A stretch of DNA of 37,921 nt, taken from NCBI GenBank assembly GCA_002633005.1, contig NMRA01001226.1:1-37921 (forward strand), given 5' to 3'. The stretch comes from Phoronis australis (Eukaryota > Phoronida > Phoronidae). The stretch's first letter is position 1. Each line of letters opens with the position of its first letter. Position numbers and translations under genes: made by a program. This document shows positions 1 through 12,400 of this stretch, piece after piece. The notes below the pieces were generated by a model. It was not told the DNA's origin, did not search any database, and saw only the letters and a program-made list of their open reading frames with translations.

Positions 1-475
1 ATGGACGATCAACGTTTAGAGCTAATTAACATACACTGGGGAAAGTGAACTTGTAAGGTGACATAAATGAAACATTGCTGACCCCTCTAAGACGCTAAAA
101 TACTTGTAATGATATCAAGAATCAACATGAGTGCTTCAGATTTTAAACGTGGCTGTAACAACAGAACATGCTTTGGCCGTTCTACGCAACTTTGAGAGTT
201 CATGAATGTAAAGCAGACGACTTTTAATTTGTCTTGCTTTTGAGACATTAAATTGCGAAAAAGATCAAGGAAATGTGTCCCTAAACATTTTAAACTATCC
301 TTATGTAAACAACTAGTTCAACTAAACAACCTGTGTGTCATTACTTACCTCATCACGTACATCTACACTGGCCTTGTTGGCCAATAACACCTTCACTGTG
401 TCTGTATGACCACACAGTGCTGCCCAGTACAGCGGTGTCCAGCCCATCTATGTAATATATAATGGAGATGTGTGA
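1..475 (+). repeat. Tandem intron-exon unit, copy 1
   Basis: The 475-bp unit starts ATGGACGATCAACG and contains the ankyrin exon at 349-447. The same start word recurs at 476 and 933. Similarity to copy 2 runs through exon and intron alike, so this is a genomic tandem duplication and not only exon conservation. Further copies may lie to the left, since the window begins at a unit border. Confidence 0.85.
349..447 (-). CDS. Exon 5: ankyrin repeat (33 residues), in duplicated unit 1
   Basis: The exon is 99 bp, starts MGWTPLYWAALCGHTDTV and ends with DVRDE. The acceptor is ATTACATAG|ATG and the donor is GATGAG|GTAAGT. It is the paralogue of the exon at 806-904. At the acceptor the bases differ by two offsetting one-base changes (TAG|ATGGGC versus TAG|GATGGC), so the first residue changes from Asp to Met while length and phase stay fixed. 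The TPLH turn has become TPLY. The donor shows that the gene continues to the left of the window. Confidence 0.88.
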
Positions 476-3400
476 ATGGACGATCAACGTTTAGAGCTAA
501 TTAACATACACAGGGGAAAATGAACTTGTAAGGTGACATACATGAAACATTACTGACCCCTCTAAGACGCTACAATATGTGTAATGATTTCAAGAATCAA
601 GTGTTACAGATTTTAAAACGTTACAGAACATGTTACAACTCTACGCAGCTTTGGTTCTTCACCAAGAAAAGCAGACGACATTGAACTTATTGTTTTTGGA
701 CAATAAATTGTGAAAAATTATCAACAAAATGTGTTCCTAAACAGTTTTAATCATCGTGTTTGTTAACAACTAGTTCAACTAAACAACCTGTGTGTCATTA
801 CTTACCTCAGTACGTACATCTACACTGGCCTTGTTGGCCAACAACTCCTTCACTGTGTTTGTCTGACCACCCCCTGCTGCCCTGTGCAGCGGTGTCCAGC
901 CATCCTATGTAATATATAATGGAGATGTGTGAATGGACGATCAACGTTTAGAGCTAATTAACATACACGGGGGAAAGTGAACTTGTAAGGTGACATAAAT
1001 GAAACCTTACTGGCCCCTCTAAGACGCTACAATACTTTCAAGAATCAAGTGTTGCAGATTTTAAAACGTTGCTGTAACAACAGAACATGTTGCAGACGTC
1101 GATTGCCAGAAATTACAGAGTTCCTGCATAACTTGACAGCGATCCCGCCATGTTGTATTTCTTCACCGATTTTCTGGCTTCGTGTTCAATATAAAGTTGT
1201 AACGTTGAATGGACGATTGTCATTAAGAATAGAAAAGTATCAACGTTAAGTCGACAAATATATTGTTGACACAATTCAAACCTCAATGTTTCATAAGATG
1301 CATATACACGGTACAGATTGAAAAATACATGTTGAAATCATGAGATATGAAAAGTGTATTTACACACAAAATATTTAGTTAAACTTCAGATAGTCTACAG
1401 CTTTTGTAATAAAGATAACATTGTCTTAATTCTAATGTCGTCTCAAGTAGTTTCTATTACCTTGTCTCGCACGTTTACATCGACCCCACCCTGCACCAGC
1501 ACCCTCACCACCTCCGTCCTGCCCCTCCCTGCTGCCAGATGAAGTGCTGTGTGGTCCTGCAGAAACAATGAACAAGATATAGCAAACTTCACAATCATTA
1601 ACTTCACTGTGAATCTTAATTACTCATCATGCAAAGGTTGAAATACCACATTTGTACACATATTCTCTGTTAATTTGATGTGAGTAAAAGATCTAATTAA
1701 ATTTTCTTTTGTTAGCCACCTGAACGGGTATTTTGCTAAAAATAATTTTTGACACAAAATACCATGTATTGGACAGCAATGTTGAAGCTAAATGTGCTCT
1801 GTATGAAAGCAGCGATTATGAGGCTAAAACTTACGGGGCTGCCTGATATTCTTAGTATATCTACCCGAATACCTGCTGGGTGCATCAATTGATAAACACG
1901 GTGAAACTAAGTTATATGTCCAGTTTCACTTCTGCCCGAGGACCAAAATAGTTTCTAACGAATTTGGGTCATTAACAAACAGGAACGAAATTATGAAAAA
2001 AGCATCAATACATGATTAAAATGATATTGGAATTGGCTATTATTAAAATACATCTGAAGTATGAAGTAGTTTAAGGAATATTCAATTAGGCAATTTTTGG
2101 TAGGCCAATATGGTGTTTTACTGATTAGGAACAAATGCAGAGAGAACACATTCAACTTGTCAATGACTTGGTAACTGGTAAGTTAAACCTCCTAGAAAAG
2201 AATAAACCCTTCTATACAAATTAAGCACATGATGAAACACATTTTACCAAACCATTCTTCTTATAAGACTGATGGTCAATCAATCACGTGGTTCACATTT
2301 TGCCGAAAATCCACACGAATTGTTCTGATGTTCTGAGTCTCCAGACGTCGAGGCAGTTGCTTGGCCAAGCGAACTGCTGCTTTTAAAAAGAGCGTTTTGC
2401 CGGCCAGTTTTCGCGTGTACACGCGATAAATTGATACATTTGCCTGTTCTTGAATATATTTAAAGGGGCATTTCCTTATCACAAGGAGCCAATTAAAGAG
2501 ACTATGACCATGACAAATATCATGAAACGTACTGCATCTTGAGTTTATCGACACGCGTTTGACATTGTAAATGCTGTGTTTCGGCATGGACACTATTTTC
2601 AAACTTGTATAAAAAGTTTGACATGATAAATGATTTACCTTATTCAACATATTGTTTTTGATGTTGCGTAAAGAACGAAAAGTCAAAAATATGCGGTGTC
2701 CAAGACTTTCATATTCAGTACGGAACGATCACGACCTTTTCATGACAAGCAAACAAGGACTACAAAAAAGTCAACATCAACATAAGCTGCCTCTACTTGC
2801 CGACGGCCACTTGGACCCGACGGTTGCTTGGATAAAATATAGAAAACAGACGTATAAGTAACGTGCACAAATGCAAAATTATGTGTCATAGAGTCATATC
2901 CTCCATACCAAAAATAATGATATCATGTTGCACCGCAAAAGTTAAATTTATCTTTTAATCAAATTCTCATGAAATTACCATCTCATCTAATACAGAGGAA
3001 TTCACTTTCCCTTGTTAATAAATTTACAGAAAAATCACGCATTTGCAGTTGACAGATTTTATTTTTGAAACTTGGAAATAAAAGAAAATGCTCTGTCATC
3101 AACAGAAATTAAAAATATTTACGAACAAAACTTGAAAAGACCAGGTGAGCTGGTTGAAATCTGTTTCAGTGGTGAAGAATTACATCCAATATTTCAATTT
3201 AGTTTGTTTATCGGGTTCCAAGCCTCTAATAAAAGATAATTTGGGAGTTAATAACTAGACATGCATTTGCACGTCAACACTGCATTTCATTTCACTGAAA
3301 TGTTCAAAACCTATATTTGAGCATTCAATGGCTTCTGAGTTAAATCAAGCAACGCAATAGCGATCGTTTCAATTGTGTTGAGAAATAAATGTTTAGTTCA

Positions 3401-6400
3401 CAATATATTAGTGACAATTAGAACAGAGAATCTAGTTTAAAGATCAAGAATTGGCCCATGTCGCTTCTTACTTTACAAGCGCAATTCCCAGACCCGAGTG
3501 TTCACTAGTTACATGTACCTACAGCAGGGTGATAATCACTCCTAGTGATAAATTTCATGACTCGCTTTCATCAAACGAGAGACAATGAAATTTGAAAAGT
3601 CAGCCCCACAACCATGACAAGAACGTCACTCTTTTAAAACACAGTTGCGTCGTCACCGTTAACTAACAGCTATTATTAAGCACATTCTCCACGCGTTAGA
3701 ATGTTGCAATAGTACAACTGTACAGACTCAAAGTCTCATGCAAGCTGAGGATTTGGCCACCGGTATAAACTTGCAATGTGCGGCTTGGAATTTCCAACAT
3801 ATGATTAGTGAGTTTTTATATGTACATGTACATTTCTGGCAGATACATGGCAAATATGGTGCAACTCCCATGGATCCTACTAACATTTACTTTGTTGCCA
3901 CAAGAAGTTCAAAGGAACACTAACAGAGAAAATTCCCATTGATGTATTGGTTGTAAACACACATGTAGCGCGTGAGTATGAAATAGTGCTGAATACGACT
4001 TTGACACGTTTTGTTGACTAGTTTTTGGATCCTTTTCAAATTTTACGATGGGCCGAAAAATGTTCTTAACCACAACAGAACACGTGATCACAGGTCACAA
4101 AACAGCGATGTATCCAGTAATTCTGCAACGATTAACTGAACAAATTATGTGGTGGAAATGCGTATTGTTTTAAGTAATGTGTTGAGATTGTCCAATTACA
4201 ATATCCTGGACAGTACCGTATTGCTACACTGTTCGGTCCCGTTGTTTGAGGTAAATGCAGGGAATCTTGATTTGGAAATATCAGGCAACAGCCTGTTTGA
4301 ACATGTTTCTCATTTTTCTTTTCATCGCAAACGACATCAAACGACTGAATGACAACCTAGGCATACTAATAGACGAACCTCAGCCACGACTTGGTTTTCA
4401 GCAGACCAGTTTTGGGCTGCAAAGTATTGCAAAGTAGACGCGACATTTATTGGAACAAGCACCCAGTGCTCTACAAATCGCCACCTTTAACTCGTGAATA
4501 TCTTCAATAAGGCGCCAATAGCTATGCCAATTGCCCACCTCTCCTTTAACTCTATGAAATTGATTTTCAAAACTGCAAGACGCGTTTAAAAAGCGCTTAA
4601 CAGATCAAAGTTTGGAGTCGCAGTGTTTTATGTTTACAGTGGTCGTCCTTAGGGTTAGTGTTTAAGGTTAAGGTGAGGGTTAGGGTTAGGTTTAGGATTA
4701 GGAATAGGGTTCTCCTCTCCTCCGTCTTGAGAAGACGTGGCAGTGGTCTGGCCAGGCGAAGCGTTGCTTTCAACCCAATTTAGAACGTCTGCACGTCAAA
4801 TGAATGTCAGACAACTCAAATAGAAGAATTCTAGCTTGATGGTGATTGACCACGGTCTCTTTTATTGGTTCATTGTGATAAGGAAATGCCCCTTTAAATA
4901 TTTTCAAGAACAGGCAAATGTATCAATTTATCGCGTGTACACGTGAAAACTGTAGCCTAAGGCAAAGCGCTATTTTTCAAATTCATATTCAAATTCATGT
5001 ATTTCAACATTTAAGGCCTTGGACCACATGTTACATAAAATTTACAGGATAACGCTGAGCAGCTTTTCCCTGAGAGCAGTGGCGTGAAATACAAATTTCA
5101 TTAGATTAATCTGAGCGATGGGCTCCGACATTTTCATTAGTTTTACAAATTTCTGTTTATTTGGTTCACGCCAGCACCACTCAGGTATAAATGCAGTTCT
5201 CAGAGAGCAGTACATTTTACAAACACATATAAAATGGTATTCATCTTCAATTAAGGACACACAGAAACAACACACACGTCCACATTTTGACTGAAAACGT
5301 TTAATTGAAAAACTTGCTTTCTGTGCCTGGTGAGACAAAGTTTCCGTAGCTTGCGTCCAGACTAACTTAGGTGTAAGGCAAATATCCAGGTACTTATATG
5401 ATGAGACGACATCAATTTTGTCATTTCCAAAATGCCATTTTTCGTATTTTCTCAATGGTCCGCCTTTCTAAATACCACTATTTTTGTTTTCGTAAGGTTG
5501 ACTTTCATACCCCAATCCTGACAGTATTCATGCAGAACGTTGTTGCTGTAGTTTAAATGTTGTCTCTGCACAACCAACTATATCATCAGCGTAAAGCAAC
5601 ATACAAATTTGAGGCACATTCTGATTTACGTAAATTCCGCTTATTAAAGATTCTCTTAAGTAATCAACAAACTCGTTCAAATAGTTACATAGTAAATAAA
5701 AAGGACTAAGCATACACCCTTGGCGAGTACCAATATTATTATTGAAAAAGTCAGTTAACCCACGCTCAGTTCTTACACACGCTCTTAGCTTTGAATACAT
5801 ACTTTTTATCAATTTTAAAACACTACCATGTATTCCTATTTTTTGAAGCCTATTCAACAAAAAATTATGTGAAATGCTGTCAAAGGCCCGAGAAAAATCC
5901 ACGTATATAGCATAAAATCTGCCCCTGCGCTTACTCAAGTACTTATGAACAATTCCTTGTAAGGTAAAAATTTGGTCTATTGTACTATACCTCTTTTTAA
6001 AACCAGCCTGAGCTTCGTTAAATAAGTCATTATCGTTGGCCCAACTTGTTAGACGAGCGTTTATGAGTTTCGTAAAAATTTTCCCGAGAACAGGCAGAAG
6101 TAAAATACCCCGATAATTATTTACGTCATTGACGTCCCCTTGCTTATGCAATGGAAATATTATAGCATCACACCAGGACTGAGGAACTTCCCCTGATCGT
6201 AGAGCACTATTAAAAATGTTTGTACATTCCAGACTGTTGTACGTATTTCGCTTGTCCTTGAAGGCTCTGGGCCATGGCCAAACTGCTAGGCATTTCTGTA
6301 GATTTCATGCTTGATTTCTTTAACCATTTTCTCTGCATCATCGTAAATAAACTGTTTTCCACGCCAATAGAGCTTGTTGAATTGTATAGTTGCATTCTCC

Positions 6401-9400
6401 ATATTGTTTTCGTTTGAAAACGTGTACAGCTCCTTTCGTGCTTTTCTTACTTTCATCGAAAAATCTTCAGAGATATGAATTGATTCATTGGTAATTTTCT
6501 TCCTTTTGCTCATCACTTTGCGTTTGTCCTTCGACGCTATTTTTAAGAGCAACGGTAAGAATTTTCTACTTCGTACCACAGATTTTAAGATAATAGATAA
6601 TTTACTTTAGGGTGTTGTTTTAAGAGGGAAATGTTAAAAATTTTGAATTTTCAAAGAATTTCATATGCAAAGGGACGATCACGATTGCTTTGATGACAAA
6701 CAAACAAGGAGTACAAAAAAATTCTGCATCTTGAACATAAGCCGCACTTTGATGTAACGTCACGACTAGCAGACGGTCACTTGAATCACACGGTTAGTAA
6801 ATGGACAAAATAAATAAAAAATACGTACAGATGTGTACAAATGGAAAATAATGCTTAATAGAATAATGCACTCATAACCAAAATTATAAAAACATGTTGA
6901 ACCTTAAAACAACTGACTGTTTGAAAAATATCTTCATGTAAATAAAGCCTTAAAATATCGTTTTTTAGAAATCACCCAAGAAGTGCAATGCATCATGTGA
7001 ACATCAATCCATCTATTAATAGAAGACAATCTGGAAATCTATAATTAGACATGCATTTGAACGTCAACACTGTACTGCGTTTCACAATAATTTTCAAAAT
7101 CTGATATACAATGTTGCAATAAAGTTGCCGTGGGATTGAAATCAAGTCAACGTCGTTGTGTTCGTTTGAATTGTATCTGCTCCCCCCACCCCACCCTAAA
7201 AATGAAACAGTAAGGGCGTGAGGAAAAACTGAGTTCATTAATTAACTGCAGTAATGAAAGGCTTGGTTTGCAGTAAAATTTTAGAATTCCGGTTTATACT
7301 GGGTACGTGATCGCGAATGGCCGAGACAAAATGTCGCCCCCTTTGTGATATCCTAGATCCGCCACTGTATTGAATTCATTCTCGACACGTTACTAATGTA
7401 CTACTGTACACACCCAACTTTTCACACCAGGTGAGATTTTGGCCACTCGTATCAAGTCGCAATATGCGACTTGGAATTTTCAACATGACCGTACTGAGTT
7501 TTTACATGTACACCTCTTGGTTGAAACCTAGCAAATATGAATCAACTCATGAGGGTCTGAACAAAATTTTGTTGCTGCCGAATTAAGTTCAAAAGAACAC
7601 TAACGGAGAAGAGCCAGATAAATGTCTAGCGTTTGCAAACATACATGTATCGCGAAAACATGAAATAATCCAGAAAGGGTTTTTGTTGAAATGTACTTTG
7701 GTTACTTTTTTAAATATTCGGATGCGCCGAAGAATATTCCAGACCACGTGATAAAACGTCACAAAACGGTGACGTTTACGATCAAGTTACCAAACTTTGT
7801 CTTGGAAAAAACGTGTAAATGTTTTTGAGAAAATTGTCCGGATTATGAAATTTTATTATCCCAGATCATGGGCGACGCAGCACTGAGGAAAGTTAGGGTT
7901 ATAGCCCCTAGACCCCTTGTGGAGCACCGCCCGTAGTCCACGGGCACTGAAAACAGTGGGGGGTACAACCACCCCCAAACCACTATGGTGCGACGCCCGT
8001 GCAGATAATAAATCCCATTGCGACACTGCTTGGTTTTGTTCTTTGTGCTCACGGTCGAGTCCCGGCAAGGGATCGTGATTAGGTAATGTTAAGTAACGGC
8101 CTGTTTTCGCAAAAGACATAAAGCGAGTAAATTACAACCCTATGTCCACTAATAGGTAAACGACGTCTTTTTCAGCGGACAAAGTTTTGAGTTGCTACAT
8201 ATAACTAGTGCAACTTATTTTTAAACAAGCAGACATAAAGTTTTGAGCAATCATTTTATTCCTTTTATTCGCACACACCATGCCAATTTTTACTTCCCAG
8301 ATCATCAGTCATATGTCATTGATTTTTAAAACTTGCTTGGGAAAAAATATTGTTCCGACTGAAACGTCAGCCAAAAAGAGTTAAGAATTTTGAGGTTGGC
8401 TAGAAAACACGTGGATGTTAACGAAATCGACACATTCGCGCCTTGGTGGCGTGCGTTGGACAAAAATAAGGCGTTGCATCATTTCTTGCAATACCAGTCT
8501 TTTGATGTTTTAGTACGCAACCATTTGGTAAAAAAACTAAATTTGCGCCTTTTTTAATTTTGAAACATTTTGTAACAAGCGCCCACTGGCCTACTATTCG
8601 CCACCCTTAACTTTTGACTAAATTTCAATAAACCGCCAACAGCTGTAGACACCCCACCATTAATTTCCCTCACTGAAATTCATTTTCAACACTGCAAGAT
8701 GCGTTTAATATGCGGTAACCGGACCAATGTTTTGAGTCGCAGTGTATTAAGTGTGTGGGGGTCCACGGAGACATCAAATTCTGTAAGCGACCGCGTGGTT
8801 TGAAACTGTCATCTACGATGTCTATAGTCGGTCACACACTTATTGTGTTTAAGAACAAATTCGTTTTTCAAAAGAATCCCTTCTTTTATCAATATTTAAA
8901 AGCAAAGTCCCGGATTCGGTTGATGTCTCCGAAGGAGAAGTAACCCCTCCGACATGCATGTTGGGATCACGTGTCGTTTCTAGGTTAACATACATGTATA
9001 TTCTGTAAAATTGTATGGCACGTACAGTGTATCCGGTTCCAAGGAGCAAACTCGAATTACACGGTAATGTGAAGCCGCTCGGATTGAATATTATTTCGAA
9101 GCTCCAAGGGATTTCAATGGCGGTAGAGAAAAAAGCAGTTGCACCAAACAGTAAGAACTCAATTATACGACATGAAATTTAGGAATTACTTAACGCCGTA
9201 GGCAAAATCATAATCTCAGCATTTTGTTGACGGCTTAAAACTTAATTTGACGCATTTGGTTAATTTCTTGCAACCTGAATTTAGTGACAACTAGGTCCCA
9301 AATTGCTGATATGAAACGAGTTATTATTAGTTTTGCCTTTGCCATGACCAAAATGTTAAGCACTGCCTAAAAATACAATTGCTTGGAAAAATGAATTTCG

Positions 9401-12400
9401 GAGAAATAGTCAACAAATGATAAAACAAAAGCAAACAATAAGCAATGCTTCTGTTCATGTCATCCGTGTTATGTAGTGTAGGTGATCAAAAGATTTGATC
9501 AGTGGGGGTTAAAGTTTTCAGTATCCAATTACGTATTAAAGGTTATATAAAAATGTGATAATGGACATCTTCAATCTACACATGCCATAGTCTTGAATAA
9601 CAACTTAGTCGCGTGAACCAGAACAAAACTTGTAACACCTTCTTCGCCTGTCCCCTGCTTAGATACTGCGAAAAAAGGCGAACCACCTTTTTCAGCTTAC
9701 ATCTTTACACCAAGTAGCAGCATTTTAGACCGCTAGGGAACTGTTTTGTTAGTACTGCAAAGCTATAAAAATATAACTCAACCATATTTTTCAAGTAGGA
9801 TGTAAAGCTTATATCCAGAAAAGAATCAAATTCTTACTTCCCCTCGTCAGGTCTTCATGTACATTGGACAAAACCTGTTTGATATCCGCATGGAGCTTGA
9901 TAAAACACAGACAAATTTATCAAAATTGGGGTTCAAGTCTGTGATGACTGAATGTACCAACTAAAACGATCACATTTACTGTATGCATATATTTATTAGC
10001 GCAACGATGAGTACACATGCGTTCTGGCCAACAGCCAGACCCGAACTGACCACGAGGTCTCTAACAACGATGGAAAAAACACGCCCACTCTTTAATAAAA
10101 CAGTTACCACAAAGTCAGAGTAATTTGCAGACACAAATGAGAGTGATGACTTGACTGAACTGTCCAATCCTTCGAGATCAGTATATTGCCACAATTTGCA
10201 TTGAATATTTTCAAATTATATTCAGTTGCAAAATGATTATTTCCTGAACAGTATCTGGAGTAAGATGTCCAAAGTGGGGCAAGTTACGTGTACACTAATT
10301 AAAATCACGTCAAGACAGCACCCCAAAACTCGCAGAAACTCGTTCCAAGAATAACATATTCTTCGACAGGATTGTATGGCGATGGTCCTAATGCCTAATA
10401 TCTCTGATCACCGCATATTACTAAATTAGGAGACAATCTACAACCGCGGTTAACAGGAAAGAATTTATAAATATACCATACTGCATGACAACATGCTGTG
10501 AATGTTCTAATAGTGTTTCAAATCGCTTTCAGGTATTTTCAGCAAAATTAGCAAAATAAAAGTTGAATCATTTGTTTCCGTCATAAATTAGAAACATCAG
10601 TCCAAGGATGTCTTGTTCAATAATATAGTGCATGGGGTCATATAAAATGTATGTCAACAATTCTCCGATAAAGCCTCCCCCCAAAGAGCATCAGAACTGG
10701 TTCAGCAACAAACACTTGAAAAACATGCATCAAGCAAAAAGAGAAGTCTCTAATTTTTTTTAGGTTTTCAGGAAATCGTTTTTTTTTTAATTCTTAGTGA
10801 TAAGCTTAATTATAGCATGATTTTGTGATTCAGTGAGTCCACTGTTTAAGCTATCCCTACCTAACAAAAGCATCATGTGACTTTGGAAAGACACTTGTCG
10901 ATGGGAGTGGCTTCGCCCCCAACAGACAACCTTGGCTACAGCCACGATTCTGGCTCGCAGTGTTTAGTACGCCCTGCCACACCAGAAGTTTGTTGAGACG
11001 GACAACTATACAGGCCCAAAAATTATTGGGTTGGGCACAAATCATTTTTACTTCGCCAAACAACCCCCACCCTTCGCCACCACCTCCGCCACTCCCCCCT
11101 CTCCCACGTCTGCCCTAGGTGGGGGACACATTGGAGGATTCAGGGGTGGCCTTCTTCAATCTACCCAAGTCATAGTCTTGAATGACAACTGTCCAATCCT
11201 TTGAGATCATGCGGTATCTTACAGAAATTTGCATTGAATATTTTCAAATTCTATTCAGTTGCAAAATGATTTTTTCCTGAACAGTATCTAGAGTAATTAA
11301 GATGTTCAAAGTGGGGCAAGTTATGCGTGCACTACATGCGCGCAAGGAAGTGGGCTAAAAGGTCCGCCCCAGAGAGACAGAAAGTCCGAGAAAACGAGGC
11401 ATCAGTTCGTTAAACATGCGCAAACGCGTATTTCACAATGGCGATCCCATTTTTTTGTTTTTTTGAAGTCCGCCCAATTTTTGTTACCAAGAGGTCCACA
11501 AAGTCAGGAACTCGAGCCCCCCATATTGAAGGCTGAGTGCGCGCATGTACTAGTTTACTAGTTTGATTAACGTCCAGACAGCTCCCCCCCCCCCCTCCCC
11601 CCAGTGGAGCCCATGAGTTAACCACTGATTCAGCCTCATCGTAACAAGTAGCATCAGACGAGTCACATACAGATTTGCATAATTCTATGTATCCTGATTT
11701 TCGTCAATCCTCAAAATCTGAGAATTAAAAATGTGTCTGTGATATGTTACATAGTGAATTCTGAGGTTGCAGCATGATAAACAATTTTGCTCAGTTGAGT
11801 GTCTGAACTGAATCCTGCGCCCGCGGGTACTGCGAATGGCCAAATTACTTAAGTATGCAGAGCTTGTGTTTAAGTTTCAGCTTCTCATGGTTTACGGCAG
11901 TGATAATACGTCTGCTGTCTGTGAGTGGAATGTGGCCGAGCATTCGGTTATTTTGTTTTGTATTAAAATTTTGAAAGTTGTGTCGACCAGCCAAAATGAT
12001 GTTTTTGTTCAAAAGTCGACTCACTTTTGCCAAAGGTTTGCCTAAATATCCATAAATGGTTCCATTTAAGAACAGCACTGTCCGTGGCCTGGCATACAAA
12101 CAAGTAAATCGGTATAGAGTATCTTTGTTTGATACAAATGATGTTATCACCCTGAGTTGTGTAAACAAACTGCAGACTCTACAAGGGCAGGTCACCAGTG
12201 CAATTTCTCCTAACCTCCATTGGAGGGCGCCAGCATGCGTGTGACATCAGTGGACAAAAGGGTCTTGGACAACATTCACCATTCTGTATTAGGATGGCCC
12301 TGATTCCTTATATCACTGCTCACAGCATATCACCAAAATATGGATACATTCCACAAAAGCGGTTGATCGGAAAGAATTAAAATATACACCTTGCTGCATG

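Larger units (their letters stand above)
6660..8755 (+). repeat. Diverged ~2-kb direct repeat, right copy
   Basis: Right copy of the repeat at 2690-4640. It has been interrupted by a hAT-like fragment ending at 7367, and by a C/G-rich insert at 7843-8120 that has no counterpart in the left copy. Confidence 0.7.

Noticed and set aside
2276-2686. 136-codon minus-strand open frame
   Set aside because: About a third of it is the arm of an inverted repeat, and the rest has no motif.
8030-8085. tRNA gene or SINE B box on the plus strand
   Set aside because: CGGTCGAGTCCC lacks one T of the B-box consensus and no A box lies at the right distance upstream.
7843-8119. Two overlapping minus-strand open frames in a G/C-rich patch
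   Set aside because: They result from high local G/C content and a repeat-like insert absent in the sister copy; no protein motif.
2690-8755. LTR retrotransposon with 2-kb terminal repeats
   Set aside because: The copies are strongly diverged, do not show TG...CA ends, and enclose a truncated LINE, not gag-pol.
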